From Paenibacillus sp. YYML68 (GTDB taxonomy: Bacteria > Bacillota > Bacilli > Paenibacillales > NBRC-103111), in contig NZ_BQYI01000001.1 of NCBI RefSeq assembly GCF_027923405.1, positions 7,501 through 71,500 on the forward strand: a stretch of DNA of 64,000 nucleotides, written 5' to 3'. This document shows positions 17,671-26,500 of this stretch, piece by piece; position 1 is the first letter of the stretch, and every line of letters starts with the position of its first letter. The notes beneath the pieces are model-generated. The model saw nothing but the letters and a program-made list of their open reading frames with translations, searched no databases and had not been told where the DNA came from. Position numbers and translations under genes: made by a program.

Positions 17671-17699
17671 CATCCGATTTCTTTAGTTCAATTTATATA

Positions 17700-18092
17700 G
17701 ATGAGGAAATTTTTTCAGAAGAAATGAAGCAGTACTATACTGAAGAAATGATAAGAAGGTTTAATACAACAGAGGTATCCACACTTAAAGATGCAAAAGC
17801 TGTTAAACATAAAGACAGGGCATTATATTCCACCTCTTTTTACGGTGTCGAGACTGAGGAAGAGATGAATGTATTAATAGATGCAGCCAAAGAAATACTA
17901 AAACTGAATGCAATGAATAAACATAAAATAGCTATTGGATTAATCAGTACTAACTACGGGTTATTGGAAAAAAGTGAAAAGCTAAAAACAGAAAACCCAC
18001 AAAGTAAACACTATAGTTTTTGGAAGTTTCATCACGAAATTACCGGTAAAGATTTCTTTGATGTAGCAAAACAGTTTAAAACTTTGGCATAG
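17700..18092 (+). pseudogene. Gene A, 3' part (downstream of the IS630 element)
   Basis: 130 codons beginning DEEIFSEEMKQYYTEEMIRRF and ending FFDVAKQFKTLA, in frame with the 5' part once the IS is removed. A frame running from 17655 through the IS end is an artefact of the insertion. GGAGGTG for gene B starts just after the stop, so A and B were co-transcribed. No named family recognised. Confidence 0.7.
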
Positions 18093-18105
18093 GAGGTGTA
18101 TTACA

Positions 18106-18270
18106 ATGGATTTAAGAGCAGACATTACTTTTTATAACTTGCTTGAAATGGAGTTTAAATATATTCGCAATATTGAAATTTTATTAGAAGTCAATTTCCC
18201 ACTGGTCTTTACCTTCACAGCAAATGATAATAACAGTTATTTGGCATCAGTAGCGTTGCATAAATCATGA
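18106..18270 (+). pseudogene. Gene B, 5' part (cut by an IS4-type element)
   Basis: AGGAGGTG is 7 bases before ATG 18106. 47 native codons (MDLRADITFYNLLEMEFKYIR...) run to the end of the target duplication at 18247, then the frame enters the IS and stops at 18268-18270. Joining 18247 to 19731 restores a 217-codon frame that ends at 20242. Confidence 0.75.
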
Positions 18271-19721
18271 CATCTAAAATGGTGGAATATTCAGAAATTA
18301 GTTTTCAAATTCCAAGGGCCAAAAACTTACGGGGTACCCCTGAAACAGGCAGTTGCTGTCCATTTGTAATATTCATCCTTTTCAAGTTGATGATTGGTTT
18401 TTTTCGACTTAGGCGACTTACTGGTCTTTCTGTTTCTTCTGTCGCCCTCTCGAAGTTCGACTTGGTTTTCGCTCTACTGCTGCGACCATCCTCAGCCACG
18501 GTTGCCACATGAGTTCTTTCAAAGCCTCAATGAGTTCCGTTAACGTTCGACTCGTTCCCAGTTCTAGCTTCATAAGCAGCAGCAAGCAGTATGCAATTAA
18601 ACAGATCCAAATCTGATTCATCACTGCGTTCTCGCTGTCACCGTAAAAACAGGTTAGCTTCAGGTTCTGCTTGACCCACCGGAAGAACATCTCGATCTGC
18701 CAGCGGCTACGATACAGGTCACCAAGCTCTTCTGCCGTCAGGTCGAACCGATTCGTAATGATACGGACCTCATTACCGCGACCGTCTGTGGTGACGATCA
18801 TACGAAGGGGGTGCTGCATGCGCTTGTGAGCTTTGCCTAGCACGACTTTGACATCGCGGATGATGTCTGAATCTGTGTTCACCGAAAGTTCTTCCACTTC
18901 TTCGACAACAGCATTGTCCTTTAATCGTGATACGAATCGAATGCCACGCTCGCAGTAACTGTCGTATTTGCCGTAGTCCAGATACCCGCGGTCCATCAGA
19001 TACGTGACGTCCGACTCATCGATCAGGACGTCCATTTGGCTGCGGTCTGCGGGCCTTGCAGGCGTAACCACTGCCTTATCCGGATAAACATGGTCGGGGT
19101 CAGCAAATGCCACTCGCAGGTGCAGTTTCACGCCTGCTTTCGTTTTTCGGAAAGTCGCCCATTTATACCGCTGTAGGCAAACGCTGATCGTAGAAGAGTC
19201 TATAATCTTGACCGTTCCGATGCGCCCTGATATCGGCCTAGCATCTCGATGCAACTGTGTAATGAGATTACAAAGGATGGCTTGAAGTACTTCTGGGTCC
19301 AGTTGATTATTTTTACGGGACAACTGGGATGCACTGATCGAAGCAATGCCGAGTTGCTTTTGAAATTCCTCGTCGTGCTCCAGCTTTCGCATGATGGAAC
19401 GAAGACCCTTTCGCTTCTCTAACTGTGCTTCGATGAAGATGTACAGAAAGACTAAGGTGTCGAGCTTTTTCACATAACGGTCGAGCGTAGTCGTGCTTTG
19501 CCAATTCGGGATGATGTTTGGATTTATTGGTGCAACCCATTTACCAAATGCAGAAAATAGTGTATCCTTGTCCATGCGTATCTCCTAAGTTAGGGATTTG
19601 GACAGGGCTACCTGTTACCCTAATTTTAGGAGTTTTTTGTTACAGAGTACGACCTATTTATTACAATAATAGCACAATTTGTCCAATCTGTTCGCGTGTT
19701 AGTTTTTATGCAACGCTACTG
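18248..19721 (-). mobile_element. IS4-family insertion sequence, complete
   Basis: 1474 bp with 17-bp perfect terminal inverted repeats CAGTAGCGTTGCATAAA and a perfect 9-bp target duplication ATTTGGCAT (18239-18247 and 19722-19730). It encodes one intact transposase on the minus strand. The perfect repeats and restorable host frame indicate a recent insertion. Confidence 0.93.
18418..19575 (-). CDS. IS4-family transposase (DUF4372-type N-terminus)
   Basis: 385 aa. N-terminal helical part (YVKKLDTLVFLYIFIEAQLEKRKGLRSI), then the DDE core: VKIIDSSTISVCL (first Asp ~126), YLMDRGYLDYGKY (second Asp ~197), and the YREK-like signature YRSRWQIEMFFRWVKQNLKL carrying the catalytic Glu (~302). The length fits the family, the frame is intact, and it lies centrally between the inverted repeats. 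The C-terminus is Arg/Lys-rich. Confidence 0.93.
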   Translation of the reverse strand: MDKDTLFSAFGKWVAPINPNIIPNWQSTTTLDRYVKKLDTLVFLYIFIEAQLEKRKGLRSIMRKLEHDEEFQKQLGIASISASQLSRKNNQLDPEVLQAILCNLITQLHRDARPISGRIGTVKIIDSSTISVCLQRYKWATFRKTKAGVKLHLRVAFADPDHVYPDKAVVTPARPADRSQMDVLIDESDVTYLMDRGYLDYGKYDSYCERGIRFVSRLKDNAVVEEVEELSVNTDSDIIRDVKVVLGKAHKRMQHPLRMIVTTDGRGNEVRIITNRFDLTAEELGDLYRSRWQIEMFFRWVKQNLKLTCFYGDSENAVMNQIWICLIAYCLLLLMKLELGTSRTLTELIEALKELMWQPWLRMVAAVERKPSRTSRGRQKKQKDQ

Positions 19722-20242
19722 ATTTGGCATATGTGGTTGAGTTCAAAAGAAGGAAAAGAATACTGAATTTGCTGTATATTGAAACAGACTTCGAGATGTT
19801 ACATAAATTGGTCTCCCAAAAAATATCTTTAAAAGAAGCTTTAAAATCTTCGAAGGGAAAGTTCATACATACTCATCCTAACCAAGAATATTTGTATGAT
19901 GACATAGAGAAAATATACCCCGATAATAATTTTTATTTGACTGAGATTTTACCGAACTCAGTGGATATAGTACAAAAAAGGAGAATAATTCAAAAGCAAA
20001 TTGAAGAAATGAATAAATATAATGACCAAATTTTAATACATGTTAAAACTCAATTAGAAAAAAGGAATGTTATAAAAATTGATTACGAGCAAATGCTTGA
20101 GAAATATTTAGGGCTAATAAAAAGCATTGATGAACGAGAGAATTACTCCGTTGTTCAAAAAGGAATTAGTTCTAAGATTATAAAATTGGCAGGAGGTTAT
20201 TATGAACATTCGGATAGAATTTACACATTTTACAATAACTGA
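19722..20242 (+). pseudogene. Gene B, 3' part
   Basis: From the second target-duplication copy onward, the frame reads LAYVVEFKRRKRILNLLYIETDFEMLHKLV and continues 170 codons to 20242. With the 5' part it makes a 217-aa protein. There is no credible start for this piece alone. It overlaps gene C by 41 bp. I recognise no named domain. Confidence 0.7.
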
Positions 20243-20660
20243 ACTCTTATACAAAATGATGGAGAACGATTCTAAACAATTTTATAAAAACACCACAGAC
20301 GAAGAAATAGATCAAATCACCCAAGGGAGGCTTTTTATCGAAAAAGAAATGAGGAATTGTTTTTTCCAACTAGTTACCGATCTTAAAACTAGTATAAAAG
20401 ACGAGCCTGTAAGAAAATTAGAGTTAAGTGTTCAATTTCATTTTACAATAGATCACGATGTTGACATTGAAGTTATGGAAGAAAAAGATGAGGCACTAAA
20501 GGCGATACAAGAGCAGTTTGGGGGATCGATTCTCGAATTCTGTAAAAATCGTATAAGTATGATTATACGTCAAATTACATCACTAGATTACCAACCTCCT
20601 ATTATTAACGAGAGTGTATCTGTTGAAATAAATAAACAAATTAAAGAGGATGGCTTGTGA
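20202..20660 (+). CDS. Gene C, hypothetical protein of the A-B-C operon
   Basis: 152 aa, intact. AGGAGG is 5 bases before the ATG, which lies inside the 3' end of gene B (41-bp overlap, different frame), so translation was coupled. Acidic and helical in the first half (YKNTTDEEIDQITQGRLFIEKEMR), with a beta-like stretch (KLELSVQFHFTIDHDVDIEVM) and a helical tail. No family recognised. With A and B disrupted, C may now be poorly expressed from IS or distant promoters. Confidence 0.7.
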   Translation: MNIRIEFTHFTITELLYKMMENDSKQFYKNTTDEEIDQITQGRLFIEKEMRNCFFQLVTDLKTSIKDEPVRKLELSVQFHFTIDHDVDIEVMEEKDEALKAIQEQFGGSILEFCKNRISMIIRQITSLDYQPPIINESVSVEINKQIKEDGL

Positions 20661-21150
20661 ACTGAAGTGCTCCCCGTTAAGTAGGGCTTGCTGAACAACA
20701 TCTCATTTAGCCTAAGCCCAACGAACAATAAACAACTGTAATAATCTGTGAAAGACAAAAAGAGAACTCGAAGTCGCCACTCCAGATTCATAACCAGACA
20801 CTGTAGGGCGATGACGGTGAGTCCAGTTTCGGCACCGCTTGCGCGGATACGTACCAGTCCTAGCTTGCGTTTTCCTTCTTCGAACTTTCCTTCGATGGCA
20901 TTGCGCTCAGCGGCATCCTGTCGTTCCTGCTTACGGGCCGCCGCAGCGTTCTGATCCTTTGTTGGCCTGCCAAGTTTGGGACCACTAAGGCGTATGCTGA
21001 CCTGAGAGCCACCGTCACTCTCGTCATCATCATCGTTTCGATCGTGATGTGAAGCTTCTTGTTTTTCCTTGGCTTCTCGCTCTGCTTTCAGTGCGGCCTG
21101 TGCAATCCAATCGTTGACCCAGTAATGATCGGCACACCAACGAACCACGG
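20661..21150 (-). pseudogene. Transposase remnant, IS5/IS1182-like C-terminal part
   Basis: The minus-strand translation contains LGRPTKDQNAAAARKQERQDAAERNAIEGKFEEG... then ASGAETGLTVIALQCLVMNLE, the typical late part of IS5/IS1182-type transposases: a variable Lys/Asp-rich insert followed by the catalytic-Glu region RNAIEGKFEEGKRKLGL. The N-terminal two thirds and the left end are missing. No complete inverted repeats found. Confidence 0.65.
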
Positions 21151-21153
21151 TCT

Positions 21154-21285
21154 GAGACGCTTACCATGGATAAATCGATTGTGCTGTCTGCGTTAGATAT
21201 GGCTGTGAACGCACAAAAACCTGGTAAAGGTTGGATCTTGCACTCCTACCGTGGAAGTCAGTTGTCGAAGGCGGGTAAGATTTGA
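21154..21285 (+). pseudogene. IS3-family transposase fragment
   Basis: A short plus-strand frame reads LTMDKSIVLSALDMAVNAQ, then GWILHSYRGSQLSKAGKI and a stop. HSYRGSQ corresponds to the HSDRGSQY segment of the IS3 OrfB integrase core; the catalytic Asp has become Tyr. Only about 40 residues survive. Confidence 0.6.
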
Positions 21286-21336
21286 CGGATACCTTTTTAC
21301 TGTCCAGTTTCTATACAGCATTAGTATGTATTGATT

Positions 21337-21901
21337 CTACAATTGCTTCGCTGACATAATATATTTAGTATGCGGTAAATAGCCTATTTCATAAGTTGAT
21401 CCAACTCTAAGTTTTATTGATAACATGCGGCTAATAAACCCATCCTCAAATAGAGAACCGCTATCCGACTTAAACGTCCGAATGGTGCCCAAGGATTTTC
21501 GTGGGGATGAAACATCTATAAAATTAGCATTTGTAATGTTTATTCTTCTTTGCATTAAATAATTAACATCCTTGAGATAATCCACTCCAGGACCTAAATA
21601 CAGTAATAACACGCCGATAATAGAAAAAAATAACCACAGCGGAATCACGAGATAATATGATTTTAAATATTCTTTCTCGTTTTTAACATGATACATTTTT
21701 AATTTTATTAATATCGGGTGAGGGAGAACAATAATAGTGAAAAATAGCAACGGAAGAAGTGGAACTAATACAAAAAAAATTAGCATAGAAAAAAAAAGTA
21801 CCAGCCCTACCCCAGTACAGATCTTGTGATAACCAAAATAAAATATGCGGAACTATATAAATAACAATGATGCTTAACATAATAGAGATCCATTTTTTCA
21901 T
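21337..21901 (-). pseudogene. Frameshifted small membrane protein
   Basis: ATG 21901 with GGGGAG 7 bases upstream starts MKKWISIMLSIIVIYIVPHILFW; the frame breaks at a run of nine T (minus strand, ~21784-21796) and resumes as MLIFFVLVPLLPLLFFTIIVLPHP through three hydrophobic segments to a polar C-terminal part ending YIMSAKQL at 21337. Adding one T to the run would join the two frames into a ~187-aa protein. It lies downstream of the putative immunity genes on the same strand and may belong to that set. A sequencing error in the homopolymer is a fair alternative. Confidence 0.6.
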
Positions 21902-22057
21902 CAGTCTTCTCCCCTAACTACATGGAACCTTCGGTACCTATTTTATGTCTCCGCTGTGTTTGATCTTATATTAGTAGTTTCAAGATTGTTGGTGGATGTA
22001 TTCATCCTGGGTAAATACTTATCGTATTTTTTGTTTGTTTCACTCATTAGAGAGCTA

Positions 22058-22632
22058 TGCCCATGCTATTGGAGAAAACCAGGAAGCTAGGAGCACTCTT
22101 GGACTTCACTAATTAGCCTTCCATCTTCATTAAAAGGATAATGCTGTATGATAATTCGAGATCTTCTTGTGTGAATGAATGTGATCTTTTCATCAAGAGG
22201 ATAGTCAATACGTTCTATTGAAATAAAATGTATGAGTTTATTATTAATTTTTATATGAATAGAATGCTCGTCCTCCTCTTTTGACGAGCCTTTATAATTC
22301 ATTACTGCAAAAAACACTCCCTCCTCGATGACAACATCCAAAGTTATAAAATCCATGATCAATCTAATACACCTGTTACCATGAATTAAAAAAAAGCCAA
22401 CAGAACTTACTAAAAATACGTAAAATAAAACATCACTAATAAATGACGACAAAAATGTAAGTAGCGGGACTAAGATAAGATCAAAAAAATATCGCTTCAA
22501 TAAAGGTGTTACTTTTCGCCATACAGTTCTTCTAGTGATCGGTAACTTCATCTTAACCTCTCCCTCTTGAAATAGAGATTAGCACTTCATGCAATTCTCA
22601 ATTTTCAAGATATCAACTTAGTCTGCTAATGG
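22058..22632 (-). repeat. Duplicated toxin-tail/immunity cassette, distal copy
   Basis: This block matches 22985-23540: it includes the 154-aa gene, its leader with GGGAGAGG, about 30 bp after its stop (ATGCTATTGGAGAAAACCAG in both) and, upstream, sequence equivalent to the last codons of the big YD-repeat gene (here PLAD-stop, there DPLPN-stop). Confidence 0.75.
22087..22551 (-). CDS. Putative immunity protein, intact copy (two membrane helices)
   Basis: 154 aa. Basic N-terminus (KLPITRRTVWRKVTPLLKRY), two hydrophobic segments (~22-36 and ~42-57), then a soluble domain with YKGSSKEEDEHSIHIKINNKLIHFISIERIDYP. GGGAGAGG is 5 bases before the ATG. A closely similar but broken copy lies immediately after the YD-repeat gene. 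Position right behind a polymorphic-toxin C-terminus, small size and duplication are the usual marks of immunity genes; the function is inferred from these. A membrane location would suit a toxin that acts at or crosses the membrane. Confidence 0.65.
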   Translation of the reverse strand: MKLPITRRTVWRKVTPLLKRYFFDLILVPLLTFLSSFISDVLFYVFLVSSVGFFLIHGNRCIRLIMDFITLDVVIEEGVFFAVMNYKGSSKEEDEHSIHIKINNKLIHFISIERIDYPLDEKITFIHTRRSRIIIQHYPFNEDGRLISEVQECS

Positions 22633-22960
22633 AGACCAGGCGCTTCAAATTCATGCTTGACGCTGAGCCTCTGCGATCTGTGATATCGACAGCCCTGCGT
22701 TCATTCCCCACAGGGTGCTCCTTGCAGTCGCTGGCGGCTGCCTGCGGCACTTTCATGTCCAGATACTTCTCCCCCATTAATCAACTCTCATCCAACTCGA
22801 TCAGGGAGCTCCGATGAGTCTCTCTAGCGACACGCGATTCGGGAAGATGCGAATGATTCGCTCGCGTCGACGAATTTCCTCGTTCATGCGCTCCACGCTG
22901 TTTGTCGTCCGCAGGCGCTTGCGCTACGCTTCCTGTAACGCAATTACCACCTTCTTATGG
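22625..22960 (-). pseudogene. IS256-family transposase 3' remnant
   Basis: The minus strand reads ALQEA-stop-RKRLRTTNSVERMNEEIRRR, then ERIIRIFPNRVSLERLIGA, a frameshift, and LIELDES-stop-LMGEKYLDM. These are the conserved C-terminal segments of IS256-type transposases, with two stops and a frameshift. The remnant separates the two immunity copies and may mark the event that duplicated or captured them. Confidence 0.7.
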
Positions 22961-22984
22961 AGATAGTCGGAAAGCGATATGAAC

Positions 22985-23540
22985 CCATGCCTATGCTATT
23001 GGAGAAAACCAGGAAGCTAGGAGCACTCTTTGACTTCACTAATCAGCCTTCCATTTTCATTAAAAGGATAATGCTGTATGATAATTCTAGATCTTCTTGT
23101 GTGAATGAACGTGATCTTTTCATCAAGAGGATAGTCAATACGTTCTATTGAAATAAAATGTATGAGTTTATTATTAATTTTTATATGAATAGAATGCTCA
23201 TCCTCTTCTTTTGACGAGCCTTTATAATTCATTACTGCAAAAAACACTCCCTCCTCGATGAAAACATCCAAAGTTATAAAATCCATTATTAATCTAATAC
23301 ACCTGTTACCATGAATTAAAAAAAAGCCTGAATATATAAAATGCAGTAGTACTAATAAACGACGATAATAATGCACATAGTGGAAAAAAAATAAGATGAA
23401 AGAAATATAGCTTCAATAAAGGTGTTACTTTTCGCCATAAAGTTCTTCTAGTGATCGGTATCCTCATCTTAACCTCTCCCTTATGAAATAGAGAATTGCA
23501 ATTAATGCAATTCTCTATTTTCAAGATATCAAACTAGTTT
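22985..23540 (-). repeat. Duplicated toxin-tail/immunity cassette, proximal copy
   Basis: Partner of 22058-22632; this is the copy physically joined to the YD-repeat gene. It differs mainly by substitutions and by a 14-base deletion within the gene. Confidence 0.75.
23017..23467 (-). pseudogene. Putative immunity protein, frameshifted copy
   Basis: ATG 23467 (GGGAGAGG 5 bases upstream) begins MRIPITRRTLWRKVTPLLKLYFF, nearly the same as the intact copy. Compared with it, 14 bases are missing just before the GGCTTTTTTTTAATTCATGG segment (~23327), shifting the frame in the second hydrophobic stretch. The rest (FFLIHGNRCIRLIMDFITLD... to KECS) is over 95% identical by eye but out of frame. As the copy next to the toxin gene it is probably non-functional; the distal copy would provide immunity. 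Confidence 0.72.
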
Positions 23541-26500
23541 GGTAATGGATCTAGACTGATTGGATTTTGATTGATATTTTGTATTGAAGCTTCTAACAGT
23601 CTGTCCATACCCTTCTGTGTAAGCATATCTTTAATTACCGTTCCCTCTACATAATTTGAATAATTATGATGTTGTTTTACTTGAGAAGGCTGATTCGATT
23701 TCATAAAGTCATTCCATTGTTTTTTCCACGACTCTTTATTATCATCGTATACTTGATTAACATTAGGTTCAATTAATCTTTTGTTGACCGCTTCGTTAAA
23801 TGTCTCAGTACTAATTGTTTTTACTTGTCCTGAGTATGCTATTGTTCTCGCTAATAGTTTACTCGCGGAATCCGGATTGACTCGAAGCTCGTCACGATAC
23901 TCTTTAAAATATTTGTTTATAAGAGCATCGTCTGTTTCTTGCCCAGTCTGTTTACCGTACATTTTCAATGCATATCTCTTAGCATCCGCACGGTTCATAT
24001 TATCTAGCTTATTGATTACATGGTTTCGATACTGGTCTAATGCCTTCTTAGTTCCTGCCTCAGCCAATCTTCCAGTAACCAATCCAGCTACACTACCTAC
24101 CCCTCCAACAGCTAAAGAAACAACAGCTTTCTCTAGACTATTGATTTCTCCAAAAACCGCATCACCTGTCAGGTTACCTACTGCACCAGCAGTAACCGAA
24201 GCTGTTCCTTGAACCAGCAGATTTCCGCCAATTAGTCCTGCTCCACCCATGAAAGCTCCACCAATAGCCCCTTTCACTCCAGCTTTCAATACTTCACCGG
24301 CATTCACATTGGTCATACCTTTTTCAAATGCTTGAATTCCAAAGTTAACCACAGATCCTGCTACAAATCCTACAGCAACACCTATCCCTATCGTGGCAAC
24401 AATACCCCAATTGCCATCTGGATCATGATATTGCAATGGGCTATTATTAACATATGTGTATAAATTTAAACTCAACGGATCCGTCTGCGTTCCTCGATAC
24501 GTATCCTCTGAAATAAATCTCGCTGTCTTCGGATCATAGTATCTAGCCTTCAGGTAGTAATAACCTGTAGCCTTGTCATAGGTATAACCGGAATAACGAT
24601 ACGGATTATCAACTGTTTCGTTCGAGATGATCGTATTTCCGAAGACATCATAGTCATACGAGTTCACGATGACACCTTTTGGATTCACAAGCTGAACGAC
24701 GTCTCCATGACCGTTGAATACATAATAACTTACGTCCATCGCATTCTTGCGAGCAACTAAATTAATGCCCCTGATGGAATGGCTTTCGGTACCTAATGAA
24801 TCCAACTCATACACTACTTCTTTGCCGCTATAGTAGTATGTGGTGCTCTTGCCGCCGGAAGCGAGTGTAACACGCAGGCCATCACCATTGTACGTATAGG
24901 TTGAAGAAACCCCGTCCGTCTGAGACGTAACCAAACGGTTAAATACGTCAAAATCATACTCTGACTGTTTCGTTCCAACAGGACCATTCTCCACAACATT
25001 CGTCTGGTTTCCGTTCTGGTCATAAATGAATGTTGTCGTAGTGGTTTCCCCATTACGAACCTCGACCGTGTGGGTTAATCGGTTTCGGTTATCATACGTA
25101 TACGTAATGGTCGAAGACATCCCGGTTCCTGTCACGGTCTGACCGGAACGATTGCCAGAGGAATCATAACTGTATGTTGTGATCTTACCGTCGGGCTCCT
25201 TCATTTTCTTCACGCGGCCCAGTTTATCGTATTCCACATCCGTTCGGCCCTTGGCTTCAATTTTGTACGTTTCAAATCCATTCTTATTGTAGCCGTATTC
25301 GTATAAATACACAGCCTCATAAACGGACGCTCCAACACTTCGCACAGAATAATGCGTTCCCGACACTACAGCCGGGGAATAAACACTATCGGCAATCGTT
25401 ATGGTGTTGGTGAGTTTTTTAAGCAAATTGCGATGATCAAACTCGTACTGTGATTTCGTACCATTTGGTAATGTCAGGCTCTCCCGGTTCCCATTTTTAT
25501 CATAAGAATAACGGGTCGTTCCTTCAGCCGTAGTTACCGTCTCCATCCGATTCATTTTGTCGAATGTATATATCGTCTCATAGCTGCCAGGGTCTGTAAG
25601 TTTGGTCAAATTGCCTGCAGCATCGTATTGATACTGTAGCGCCTTCCCATCCGGCAAAGTTTTCTTGATTACACGATTCAAATTGTCATAATGATACGTC
25701 GTTTTTCCTGTACCATCCATCATAGACAACCGATTACCTATTTCATCGTAAATGTAGCTGTGCTCCACACCAGCCGCGGCTTCCTTTAAGAGTCTGTTCA
25801 ATGGATCATATGTGTAGGTCGTTGTTACACCGTTACGGTCCATTTTTGAGATGAGGTTATCAACCTTATCATACGAGAATTCCTCTGCACCCAGCATCGG
25901 GTCAACCCGCTTAATAACCCGGTCTAACACGTCATACTCAAATAACGTTTTTAATCCACGGCCATCTGTCTGTTCGGTCAATTTCCCCATTAGGTTATAG
26001 GTATACCTAGTTATCATTCCATCTGGATCCGTTACCGAAACCATTCGATCAAGATCGTCATAAGTAAAAACGGTCTTATTACCTTCCCGGTCGATTGCGG
26101 CCGTCTTATTGCCCGCTGCATCGTATTCGGTTTTCTTTACGTTTCCGATTGGATCTTTTTCTTCAATTAAACGGTTCAAATCATCATAAACGAAGCTGGT
26201 TGTGTATCCTTTACCATCTCTAATAGAGAGCTTATTCCCAACATGATCGTACGTGTAGGTCGTTTTATTCAGATATGGATCTGTAGTTTCAACCAACCGA
26301 TTTAAACGATCATAGGCAAACAGAGTTACATTGCCGCGCTTATCAATTCTTTTCGTATTGTTGCCGTTAGCGTCGTACTCCATCGTTTCAAAGTTTCCAT
26401 TGGGGTCGGTTACCTTGATCACATGTTTGAATGCATCATAGCTATACAAGGTCTGGTTGCCCTTCTTATCCATCTCTGAAATTTTGTTTCCAACTCCATC

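Larger units (their letters stand above)
16534..17697 (+). mobile_element. IS630-family insertion sequence, apparently complete
   Basis: 1164 bp flanked by TA on both sides (16532-16533 and 17698-17699), the usual IS630/mariner target. Ends are inverted: left TATAAGTTGAACTAAAG, right complement TATAAATTGAACTAAAG (16 of 17). It carries two overlapping transposase frames. In-silico excision restores the frame of gene A. The alternating TATA at the ends leaves the exact cut ambiguous by 2 bp. Confidence 0.85.

Noticed and set aside
17655..17699. Upstream extension of gene A's 3' part as a separate gene start (MCQVLTSD...)
   Set aside because: These codons belong to the IS630 right end; the frame is only accidentally open.
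19313..19540. Alternative small ORF inside the IS4 transposase
   Set aside because: Lies within the intact transposase in another frame; no support.
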